This document shows positions 43,237-51,555 of a DNA stretch of 64,000 nt, in pieces; positions within the stretch are counted from its first letter, which is position 1; each line of letters opens with the position of its first letter. The notes below the pieces were generated by a model. It worked only from the letters and a program-made list of their open reading frames with translations, had not been told where the DNA came from and ran no database searches. Where the stretch lies: positions 1 through 64,000 of the forward strand of contig JAHFST010000005.1 of the NCBI GenBank assembly GCA_023265625.1, written 5' to 3'. Source of the DNA: Deltaproteobacteria bacterium. GTDB taxonomy: Bacteria; UBA10199; JACPAL01; JAHFST01. The position numbers and the translations under genes are program-made.

Positions 43237-43838
43237 GGGAGACTCCCGATCCAGGATCGTCGAAGCGGGAATATTTCCGAGCCACAGGCATCGTTTACCT
43301 TCATGTCGGTCGAAGGTCCGAACAAAGTGAGGGTGATCGAAAAAATCAGCATATCCCAAAATCAAATCTGGACCCTATTGCCCTCAAGCTGCTTAATTTT
43401 CGCTCACAACTGCAATATAATACCCCTCAGAGTTACGAATATTTTCAATCCCTCACTGACATTGTGGAGCAAATGCATGACGCCATTTTAGACCAGACAG
43501 GTCAGATACTCACGTCTTGCCTGGCAAAACGCCAGTCTGTCGTCCTCAGTGGTTCGGGAATAGAATTTATCACTTCAGAACACTATGAGCCCAAGGAGCA
43601 ACTAATACTGGCTATCACTTTTACGGGATACCCTTTCGAGACCCTGACCCTGATCGGAGAAGTCATTCAGGAGAAACCTCATGGGGAAGATCCTAAAAAA
43701 CACAGAACTTGCGTCGCTTTTGTGAATATCTCAGAGGCCGATTGTCAGGTACTTATCAAGCATGTCAACTATCTGCAACGAAAACACATCCTAGAAGAGA
43801 AAAAAAACAGTTATGGTGATTCAAATCCTCCGGAGTAA
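43233..43838 (+). CDS. PilZ-like domain protein
   Basis: A 201-residue protein. REYFR near the start, then VVLSGSGIEFIT and a late GEVIQE strand are the three parts of a PilZ domain (RxxxR and the D/NxSxxG loop; here LSGSG, so the acidic residue is replaced). A helical insert of about 70 residues separates the arginine motif from the rest. Nucleotide binding is therefore less certain than for the PilZ at 38424. ATGA overlap with the upstream gene; its 3' end overlaps the convergent kinase-like gene by 28 bp. Confidence 0.65.
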   Translation: MRETPDPGSSKREYFRATGIVYLHVGRRSEQSEGDRKNQHIPKSNLDPIALKLLNFRSQLQYNTPQSYEYFQSLTDIVEQMHDAILDQTGQILTSCLAKRQSVVLSGSGIEFITSEHYEPKEQLILAITFTGYPFETLTLIGEVIQEKPHGEDPKKHRTCVAFVNISEADCQVLIKHVNYLQRKHILEEKKNSYGDSNPPE

Positions 43839-45346
43839 AGCACTCTGTTTTCAATAAAACTAATCACCCTCTCAGCAGCCACGACACCCGTCAGGCAATC
43901 GTCCACTCCGGATGCGCGCAAACTCTCGTGCCAATCCGCCGAGGTATCACTCGTCAAGGCAATCACAGGGATGTAATCCTTACGTTCCTGCTTCATTTCA
44001 TGAAGATAAGTGGCAATTTCTAAGGCCCAAACCTCACGGCCACCTATCTGAAGAAGCACAAGGTCAAAACTATCCAGCCTAAGAGAGGATACCACTTTTG
44101 GCTCTAGGTTGGTCACCTGATGTCCCTGCTGTTCCAAGAGGATTTTTAGATGTTGCACCGATGCTGAGGGTGTGGCGACCATGAGGATATGATACTTACT
44201 ATCTTCCTCACGCAGGAGATGGCGGGTAATGAGCGTATTGGAGCCCCTCCCCGCTTGCCGTAAACCAACGGCAAAATGAATCATTTCCCACAATTCAATC
44301 GGCCGAAACGGCCTTGTCAAATAGGCGGCCACTCCGAGGGCACGACAACGCGCCGCATCCCCCCTTTGTCCCTCCGTGGCCATCATCACCAAGACAACCC
44401 CATCCAATAAACCTCGGCTTTTTAGATTCTCGGCGACCACAAAACCATCCAGGCTGGCCGTACGACATTCAATAAAAACAAGTTTTACAGGATGCCCTGC
44501 CTGTTTACCCTCTTGTAATAATTTCAGGGCCACGTCTACATCAGATGCCTGTTCAACCGCAATATTCCAAGACGCTAAATCCTGACATAACGTCGTTCGC
44601 TCCAATGAGTCATCATTAATAACCATGGCCTTTATCTGATCAAGACTAGTCTCCCTCAACTGCTCGACGGATTGACCAACGGCCAATTGTAATGGAATTG
44701 AAAAATAAAAGGTTGTTCCCAAGCCAAGAGTACTCTCCACCCAGATACGCCCCCCCATAAGTTGGATGATCTGACGAGAAGTAGCCACACCTAGCCGATA
44801 GCCTCCATCCGGAGAGGTATAATCCAGCTGGGAGGGGAAATAAGGCTCAAAGACTTCCTGAAGACGTTCTGCAGACATCCCGATCCCTTGGTCTTGAATC
44901 TTAACATAGAGTTGAGGTCTAGATGAGTCTCCATCTTCTAATTGTAATTGCAGCGTGATGGGACCTCCAGGACTATACTTCACGGCATTTTCCAAAAGAT
45001 TGATCAGGGCCAAGCGGAGATACCCAGGGTCACCCAGTAGGGCATCAGGGACTGAGGAATGAATAAAACAATTTATTTGAACAAATTGGTTCAAGGCAAA
45101 TTTTATGGCGCTTCTCAAACTAAAAGGGATGTTCTCCAACTGCACTTCAGCCGCCTCCAAACGTGCGTAATCTAAAATCTTCTCCAAGAGCGCTTGAGTC
45201 TGCGAGGCCACCGTTTTTAATGAGGCTAGATCATATCGCTGTTCCTCACTTAATTCGGTGTTCAGGAGAAAACTCACTGTCTCCAAGATACGACGCGTTG
45301 GCTGTTGCAGAGAAGTTGTCAGATTAATGAAATGTCGAGCATCCAT
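43811..45346 (-). CDS. Degenerate hybrid histidine kinase with two degenerate receiver domains
   Basis: A 511-residue protein. The dimerisation region aligns with SHELRTP as TTSLQQP (residues 10-16), so the phosphoacceptor His is Thr11. The HATPase domain keeps the N box (LLENAVKYS) and G1 (QDQGIGM) but its G2 is GYRLGVA. Receiver 1 (about 239-360) has Glu293 in FIEC in place of the phosphorylated Asp and Arg345 in LTRPF in place of Lys. Receiver 2 (about 386-500) has Gln433 in LLQI and lacks the acidic pocket. It looks unable to perform phosphotransfer and may be a scaffold or ATP-bound switch. Last gene of the flhA operon, 11 bp after the HDOD gene. Confidence 0.85.
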   Translation of the reverse strand: MDARHFINLTTSLQQPTRRILETVSFLLNTELSEEQRYDLASLKTVASQTQALLEKILDYARLEAAEVQLENIPFSLRSAIKFALNQFVQINCFIHSSVPDALLGDPGYLRLALINLLENAVKYSPGGPITLQLQLEDGDSSRPQLYVKIQDQGIGMSAERLQEVFEPYFPSQLDYTSPDGGYRLGVATSRQIIQLMGGRIWVESTLGLGTTFYFSIPLQLAVGQSVEQLRETSLDQIKAMVINDDSLERTTLCQDLASWNIAVEQASDVDVALKLLQEGKQAGHPVKLVFIECRTASLDGFVVAENLKSRGLLDGVVLVMMATEGQRGDAARCRALGVAAYLTRPFRPIELWEMIHFAVGLRQAGRGSNTLITRHLLREEDSKYHILMVATPSASVQHLKILLEQQGHQVTNLEPKVVSSLRLDSFDLVLLQIGGREVWALEIATYLHEMKQERKDYIPVIALTSDTSADWHESLRASGVDDCLTGVVAAERVISFIENRVLYSGGFESP

Positions 45347-45357
45347 GGCTGATTTGA

Positions 45358-46233
45358 TTAATGCATTAAAAAACGCAAGGCCGTATCATACTCTTGGCGT
45401 ATTTTGAGCAAAACACTCCCAAGGGAACTTGGCGTAATGAGGGCCAGTCTTTCCAACGCCGCTGGCACGATAGGTGGGACGAAGGGATCCCCTCCCCAAC
45501 CAATACCCATCGCACGAACCAATGCATCCGCCACATGAACAATGGCAGCCCCATCCGCACTTTTTGGTTCGGTTAGTTTTTCTGGATGATGATGATGCGC
45601 GGTAATGGATACCAACAGGGCCGGGAAACCCCACATCTCGGCCAACATCTCACCCACTTCGGCATGGGTAAACCCAAGGATTTCTTCTTCAAGCTCCAAA
45701 AATGGCCGCTCCTCGTCACGAGACCGCTGACATACCGTAACAAATTTTTCACCCAAATACATTTTCTCCACTAACTTACCAATGTCATGAATGAGCCCCG
45801 CCACAAAGAGCTCCTCCGGCTGAGCATAACCAATCATTTTTCCAAGAACTCGCGAGGCCACCCCCACCGCCAGACAATGTTCCCATAACTTCTTGGCCGG
45901 AAATAAATTACCTTGGTCAACCTCTTTCAACGGGAAAATTCCCATCACGGAGATGGATAGCACCAGGCTATAAACTTCTCTTAGTCCAATCAACATCACC
46001 GCTTGCGTAATAGAACTTATTTTTTTTCGAAACCCAAAAAAGGGAGAATTGGCAAGGCGTAGAATAGAAATGGTCAACGTTTGATCGAGACGAATGATAT
46101 TCGAGATATATTCTACAGATAACCACGGATCTTCAAAGGCCTTTTGCAACCGCAGGTAAACATCAGGGAGCGTCGGTATCTGTTTAACCTCGCTCAAAAA
46201 AACCTGAACGCGCTCTCTGACTTGTTCATCCAT
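45358..46233 (-). CDS. HDOD domain protein
   Basis: A 291-residue protein that is almost all HDOD domain: KQIPTLPDVYLRLQKAFEDP, SILRLANSPFFGFRKKI, GLIHDIGKLVEKM and HAEVGEMLAEMWGFP, HHHHPE. The HD residues are partly kept (HDIGK). HDOD proteins act in regulation of motility, biofilm and c-di-GMP networks rather than as clear hydrolases. It overlaps none but lies 3 bp after the small gene upstream and 11 bp before the degenerate kinase, with which it probably acts. Confidence 0.9.
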   Translation of the reverse strand: MDEQVRERVQVFLSEVKQIPTLPDVYLRLQKAFEDPWLSVEYISNIIRLDQTLTISILRLANSPFFGFRKKISSITQAVMLIGLREVYSLVLSISVMGIFPLKEVDQGNLFPAKKLWEHCLAVGVASRVLGKMIGYAQPEELFVAGLIHDIGKLVEKMYLGEKFVTVCQRSRDEERPFLELEEEILGFTHAEVGEMLAEMWGFPALLVSITAHHHHPEKLTEPKSADGAAIVHVADALVRAMGIGWGGDPFVPPIVPAALERLALITPSSLGSVLLKIRQEYDTALRFLMH

Positions 46234-46236
46234 AAC

Positions 46237-46467
46237 TTACTTAAGACCTTTGCCTGCAGGATCTGACAACTTATCAGCGGTAGAAGAGAGCGCAGAAGGT
46301 GTGGCTAATTGCTGGACCATTTGCTCCCTGATGGCCTCCCGTAGCGGATGCACCCATTGACTATCACCCGCTCGCAAAAAAAGTTTATCAAGATAGGGAT
46401 CAATTTCTTTTGGGCTGACTACCTCCGGCCACCAAGCATACGTAGAAGACATGCGATAGACTAACAT
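46237..46467 (-). CDS. Small hypothetical protein
   Basis: A 76-residue protein: SSTYAWWPEVVSPKEIDPYL, DKLFLRAGDS, then a helical, Gln/Ser-rich tail. Not recognised. It fits tightly between the GT4 gene (1 bp gap) and the HDOD gene (3 bp gap), which supports translation. ATG 46467 or ATG 46452 could be the start, and neither has a good ribosome-binding site. Confidence 0.45.
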   Translation of the reverse strand: MLVYRMSSTYAWWPEVVSPKEIDPYLDKLFLRAGDSQWVHPLREAIREQMVQQLATPSALSSTADKLSDPAGKGLK

Positions 46468-46468
46468 A

Positions 46469-47770
46469 CTAGCGATATATCCGTCTAACGTTTTCCGCAG
46501 TCCGGGGAAACCCGTTTAGTTCCAGGGCTGATAAATAATGCTTCATCAAGATCTCCTCACTGAGTTCAACCCTCTGAGGATGGCCATTGGCCAAAATATC
46601 AAAACTTTGACCCACGGGAAGAAAGGGGCGCTTCGGCTCGATAGGTCGTGGTTCTGTAAGAAGTTTTTCAAAATGCCCTTCCCATTCCGCAGCCAAACTA
46701 TCGTAGGAAAACCGCTGGGCTTTTTCCCTGGCTGCATGGCTCTGAGACAACCATACTGAATCATCGGTCAGTAACTTGACCGTACGATCAATAAAAATGT
46801 TTCGATAAAGCTCTTGATTAGGGTGTCCTTCCACCAAATACCCATCAACACCTTCAGTGACTCTCTCTCGAAGACCCGCCAGTTTCGTCGTCACAATGGG
46901 AAGACCCGCCGCCTGAGCCTCCAATGCGGCAATACAAAAGGTCTCCGCAAAGGTATTGGGATAAGCCAGCACTCGGCTCTCAGCAAGGACTTTGGCCAGC
47001 TCCGGCTGGGGTAAAGGCCCCAGTAGAGTCACCCCCGGTTGATTGGCAAGACGGTAAAGATCACCATATTGTCGTTCATCTTCTTCCGCGCTCATGCCAT
47101 AGAGTTGCATGCCGCTCAAAATAACACACGTTGCGTCTGGGACCTGCTTCCGAATTTCCGGAAAATATTTAAGGAGATATTCCAGGCCACGAAATGGGGT
47201 CGAACAATAGACGATCTGACGTTTTCGAAAAGTGTTCTGGTATTGAAAATTGGGCAAGTGGACCCCATTATGCGCCACCACAACTTGCCGAGGATTGAGC
47301 GAAAAACGTTCGATAAATGTCTGCGCCTGCCACTCCCCAACGCAAAAAATAGCATCCGTAAAACGCTGCGCAAAAGCCAGGGAGCAGAGACCAATCTCAT
47401 AATCTTGTTTCTCATGCTGGAATGACAAAAGTAATGCCCGATTGACAAAGGGTTGGTCATGGGCATCCGGTGAGAAGTATACTTGCAACCGCGCCCACCG
47501 TCCGGCGAGCAAAGGTATCATATTGCGCAAACAAATAAAAACATCGATGGTATTTTTGATAGAAAATTCTTCAAACTCTCGCCACGAACGGTAGACGACA
47601 CCCTCGTAAGTTCCGGGGCGTGCCACCTCGTTAAAAACATAAATTTCATGGCCCCGCGCGGCCAGTGCACGAGCCATATAAATCATGGCGGACTCAGTTC
47701 CCCCTAATGGTTTTTTGTAGATGGTGCTCCCATCACATGGGACCCCTTGATAATAAAAAGTTATCATCAT
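46469..47770 (-). CDS. Glycosyltransferase, GT4-like
   Basis: A 433-residue GT-B enzyme. PLGGTESAMIYMARALAARGH and YVFNEVAR mark the acceptor domain; VVVAHNGVHLPNF and the C-terminal E-x7-E in AETFCIAALEAQAAGLPIVT mark the donor site. It overlaps the preceding maf by ATGA, so it is part of the flagellar control operon and probably acts on a flagellar glycan or its lipid-linked precursor. The donor is unknown. Confidence 0.9.
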   Translation of the reverse strand: MMITFYYQGVPCDGSTIYKKPLGGTESAMIYMARALAARGHEIYVFNEVARPGTYEGVVYRSWREFEEFSIKNTIDVFICLRNMIPLLAGRWARLQVYFSPDAHDQPFVNRALLLSFQHEKQDYEIGLCSLAFAQRFTDAIFCVGEWQAQTFIERFSLNPRQVVVAHNGVHLPNFQYQNTFRKRQIVYCSTPFRGLEYLLKYFPEIRKQVPDATCVILSGMQLYGMSAEEDERQYGDLYRLANQPGVTLLGPLPQPELAKVLAESRVLAYPNTFAETFCIAALEAQAAGLPIVTTKLAGLRERVTEGVDGYLVEGHPNQELYRNIFIDRTVKLLTDDSVWLSQSHAAREKAQRFSYDSLAAEWEGHFEKLLTEPRPIEPKRPFLPVGQSFDILANGHPQRVELSEEILMKHYLSALELNGFPRTAENVRRIYR

Positions 47771-49650
47771 GGCTTAAAATGTTTGCGCAGATGACCTTCC
47801 ATGCGTGAAGCCCACAAATGAATGGTGGCAAACCAATCCTGCATTAATTCAATCTGCGCTTCGATTTTTTCCGGGCCAGTTTTTTCCTGGGAGGAGAGAA
47901 TGGACTCGCCAGATTGAGCCAAACGAAGAGTTTTGTATTGAATCTGCGCTAAAAAAAACTTTTCGTAAAACCCATCCTCATCATTAGCGAGGTCATGGCC
48001 AATCTGTTGCACCTTCCTTAAAAACGGCTCAAAAATCCGCCCCTCATGCACCAAAGGATCATAGTCTCGCCTAAACATGCTAATGGCCTCCATCACCTCG
48101 AAAGCCACTTCTTGATACCTTTTTAATTGTTCCATGGCAAAGAGCATACGCGCTTGAAATAATGAACGATAACGGTCCGCCTCAACATGCGTCGGCTCGG
48201 CAAGGCGGTTCCGAATGCTTTCCACCACGGGCAGGCTGTCTTTTAGCGACCACAAAGCCTTCTCCGGATCCATCCTAATCGCGTGGTCAATCTTGGCCCC
48301 GTAATCGACCGGGATCACATTGATACAAACGGACGGGGACCGTTTGATCAAAATCTCAAAAACCCTCCGAAAATCGTTGAACCAGGGCATGGTGAGAATA
48401 GGTCGCCCGTCATTGCCTTCCACCAAACATTCACTTTTGGAATCCTCGGCTTCATGGGCACAACGCTCCCTCATCATCCTTTCAAACTGATCCACGACAC
48501 CCGGCAGTTTTGTGCCATGAGTTTCCTGCGAATGCCTGTCATAGGCCAAGTCTTGCCCCACCAACATGATGGGATCGCAACCCATCCGTTCTAAAGCAAC
48601 ATAGTTCATGTGTGCCGATGAATTACCTGTGTCGTAAATCTTAGCCTGTGGAAAAAAATAAGCCAGCTGACCTACCGAACGGATCATATTGATTTTAGGA
48701 CCTGGATAAAGGGCAAACGTCTCCGGCCAGATCACGGGATTAGCCAGCAGCCATGTATGGTCCAAACGCGGCAAATCTTGGAAAAAATGCCTTGCCTCCG
48801 GCACCCTTTCAAGACAGGTCACCATATGAGGAACAATGCCATTTTCCAAAAGGGTCTTGAGTGAAGCATCCGTAGAGATCACGACCGCACGGTCTTTTAT
48901 CTCCTTCAACCAAGGTATGGAGCGCTTGAGAGAAGGTCCAGCTGCGACAGAAATACCCGGAAAACCACGAAACAACCCCTCCAATGGGTCAAAAAGCGGT
49001 TCATTCCCACATATGGGCATATTCTGAGCGATGTTAATAAAACCTCGATAAGTGTCTTCGGGTGAAACGTTGGCCAGACCCGCTCGCTGATTACCAACCT
49101 TTTTTAAGGTTTCGGCGACCGCTTGATAATAGGGGCCAAAAAGTCGGAGAGAAGCTTGATCAAAGAGATTATTGACCGTATGAATGCTGATGAACCTCTC
49201 CAATTGTTCCAAATAAGACAAAAAAAACAGTTCCAGATTAGATTCTGGCAAGCCAATGGCTAATTGGACCCTCCCATCTTCTAAAATCGGGCTCCAATCA
49301 AATATTTCTAGTGAACACCGAAAAAACTCCGGAACCTTCTCGATAATGAGCACATGCTCTGTGCACGTATTCAAAGAACGAAATATCTTTTGGAGATATT
49401 CTCCGGAACCAACACCATAGCAAAAGACCATTTTGGGGTAGGAGGACAATCCCATGGCCATCGTTTGCTCCAATGCCTTTGCCGGCTGTGCCTCATAGAT
49501 TAAGTGTCCATTCCAATGAAGGTCGTACATCCCGTCAGTGTCGATGAAAACAGGCTGACATTCCTCGGAGTGAACTTTCTCCAGAGTTTGCGCAACCTGC
49601 GGAAACCATCGATTCAGGAGAGCGAGGTTTTGTGTCAAATATTGGGTCAT
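47767..49650 (-). CDS. Maf-type flagellin glycosyltransferase (DUF115), type A, copy 2
   Basis: A 627-residue Maf protein. It has MVFCYGVGSGEYLQKIF, PGISVAAGPSLKRSIPWLKE, HMVTCLERVPEARHFF and DPIMLVGQDLAYDRHSQETHG. It most resembles the gene at 53461 (for example shared SPEDTYRGF/SPEDVYRGF and LVEGNDGRPILTMP). ATG 49650 is used; an upstream in-frame TTG is less likely. Flanked by type B Maf upstream and the GT4 gene downstream. Confidence 0.92.
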   Translation of the reverse strand: MTQYLTQNLALLNRWFPQVAQTLEKVHSEECQPVFIDTDGMYDLHWNGHLIYEAQPAKALEQTMAMGLSSYPKMVFCYGVGSGEYLQKIFRSLNTCTEHVLIIEKVPEFFRCSLEIFDWSPILEDGRVQLAIGLPESNLELFFLSYLEQLERFISIHTVNNLFDQASLRLFGPYYQAVAETLKKVGNQRAGLANVSPEDTYRGFINIAQNMPICGNEPLFDPLEGLFRGFPGISVAAGPSLKRSIPWLKEIKDRAVVISTDASLKTLLENGIVPHMVTCLERVPEARHFFQDLPRLDHTWLLANPVIWPETFALYPGPKINMIRSVGQLAYFFPQAKIYDTGNSSAHMNYVALERMGCDPIMLVGQDLAYDRHSQETHGTKLPGVVDQFERMMRERCAHEAEDSKSECLVEGNDGRPILTMPWFNDFRRVFEILIKRSPSVCINVIPVDYGAKIDHAIRMDPEKALWSLKDSLPVVESIRNRLAEPTHVEADRYRSLFQARMLFAMEQLKRYQEVAFEVMEAISMFRRDYDPLVHEGRIFEPFLRKVQQIGHDLANDEDGFYEKFFLAQIQYKTLRLAQSGESILSSQEKTGPEKIEAQIELMQDWFATIHLWASRMEGHLRKHFKP

Positions 49651-49668
49651 AACCGATATCAAAAAATC

Positions 49669-51555
49669 TCAAGAAAATTCATATTCTTCTCCAGCGTATT
49701 CAGCCAAAAGCTCATTGGCCCGAGAAGCCCAAAGATAATTTTCTTGAAACCATTTTTGAAAAAGTTGGGGGATATAAATGGTTTGTTTTTCAAATGTCAT
49801 TTCAGACTTGCTAAGCGCGTAGTAATTGGCAAAACACTTAATATGAATAACGGATTGAAACGGCCAAAAAAAATCTGAGATAAAATTTTCCTGCGTGTAT
49901 TCGAGACAAACCCTTTCCAAGCGGTCGAATTCTTGGCGATATTCCGAAGAGAATACGGGGTCGATTGGAACTAAATCGGGAGGATGCTTGAAACAAAAAT
50001 CAGACAACATCCTCATCTCCCGCAACATTCTCCGTCCAAAGCTCGCCAAATTTCCTTGAATATGGCGTAATCTAGCGAGTTGCACACCCGTGGCATTTGC
50101 TAAAATAGATTTTTTGTTCAATTGTGATCGTACCCTTGAAGCAACATCCACTGATTCATAACAGTATTGTTGCAAATCCACTGGAGAAATCTGGCTAATT
50201 GTCTCGGCAAGCCTCATGCCATATTCTGGAAAAATGACATTGAAACATTGTTTATCCGACTCCCGAACGATATCCTCAAAACAATGGGCCGTGCGCCGAT
50301 AAAACCGTGAGCTAAGTATGGGTTGGCCATCGTTACCCGTCACCCAATTGTCATCGCCTTCACCCAAAGCCTCTTTTTCTTCATGGGAACCAATTTCCTG
50401 TAAAAAATCCAATGTTGCCTTGGCATGAGATCTCCCGAATTTCCGGCCATAAGCCAAGTCCTGACCCAATAGGAATATGGGATTACATCCAAGTATATCA
50501 AGAATTACATAGCTCATATTGGCTACTGAAGGACCAAGATAGTGATTGGGAATATTACCTAATAGCCATTCATAATGAGTACCCCGAGAGCAGAGGAAAA
50601 GTTGTGGACCATGATAACCCGTAATGGTTCCTGGGTAGACAATAGGCAATGTTACCAACCAAGTATCGGCTAGTTGCGGAAGGTCACCGATAATCTGCTT
50701 TGTCGCGACAAATCGTTCCAGACAAGTAATAAAATGAGGAACGATGCCCGCTTGTAAGAGCGTTCTTACCGAACTTTCTGCCGCTATCAAGACGGCCTTA
50801 TTTTGAACCTCATGCAAATAAGGTAACGATTGGTCTAGTGACGGCCCCGAAGAAATGGCAATGCCGGGACGTCCTGCAAAAATCCCTTGTAGCGAATCCA
50901 AAAAAGGCGTTTTTGCTAGGGGAAGCATATTACCCAGCATATTTCTCAACCCATAGTAGTTATCCTCGGGAGGGCATGTGACCCTCGGCATCATTGTTTC
51001 GCTTGCTTTTTTTAAAATTTCCGCAGTCTTTACGTAATAGGGGTCATCCCATTCCAAACTCGGCGACCACATGACGCTCTCCATACACGCACTGTAGCAA
51101 AGGTTTTGTGCCACCAGAAAATAATTGTTAAACGCCGTCCTAACCTGCTCACCCTCAAGCCCAATCATCCATGTAATCATTGGGTTTGCCAATTCCTTGG
51201 TCCAATCCTGAATTGTGAGTGAATGGCGGAAAACCTCTAAAGATTTTTCAATAACCAAAATGGCACGGTTGGACTTGTGAGGGTTGTCTAAATAAAAACG
51301 AAGATGATACCCTAAATCCATACCGTAAAAGACAAGTAAAGTTGGATGATCCAGCTTCTTCCCCTGCCAAAATCGCACTGTCATCCCGTGCGGATCGCCA
51401 CTATAAATTGTTTCACCGGACGCGAATGACAAATCATATTGGCCATCGGTCAAGGGCACAAGATAAGATGTGGGATGATCCAAACAATCCACCCGATCAG
51501 CCAATGAGCTATGATGCGTCTTAAGCGCTTCGAGATTCTTCTTTAGACAATTCAT
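49669..51555 (-). CDS. Maf-type flagellin glycosyltransferase (DUF115), type B, copy 2
   Basis: A 628-residue Maf protein. It has TLLVFYGMDLGYHLRFYL, PGIAISSGPSLDQSLPYLHE, HFITCLERFVATKQIIGDLP and NPIFLLGQDLAYGRKFGRSHA. It is closely similar throughout to the gene at 51521, including the unusual CLERF where other types read CLERVP. Its 5' end overlaps the preceding maf by 35 bp; ATG 51555 is chosen over GTG 51570. Confidence 0.92.
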   Translation of the reverse strand: MNCLKKNLEALKTHHSSLADRVDCLDHPTSYLVPLTDGQYDLSFASGETIYSGDPHGMTVRFWQGKKLDHPTLLVFYGMDLGYHLRFYLDNPHKSNRAILVIEKSLEVFRHSLTIQDWTKELANPMITWMIGLEGEQVRTAFNNYFLVAQNLCYSACMESVMWSPSLEWDDPYYVKTAEILKKASETMMPRVTCPPEDNYYGLRNMLGNMLPLAKTPFLDSLQGIFAGRPGIAISSGPSLDQSLPYLHEVQNKAVLIAAESSVRTLLQAGIVPHFITCLERFVATKQIIGDLPQLADTWLVTLPIVYPGTITGYHGPQLFLCSRGTHYEWLLGNIPNHYLGPSVANMSYVILDILGCNPIFLLGQDLAYGRKFGRSHAKATLDFLQEIGSHEEKEALGEGDDNWVTGNDGQPILSSRFYRRTAHCFEDIVRESDKQCFNVIFPEYGMRLAETISQISPVDLQQYCYESVDVASRVRSQLNKKSILANATGVQLARLRHIQGNLASFGRRMLREMRMLSDFCFKHPPDLVPIDPVFSSEYRQEFDRLERVCLEYTQENFISDFFWPFQSVIHIKCFANYYALSKSEMTFEKQTIYIPQLFQKWFQENYLWASRANELLAEYAGEEYEFS

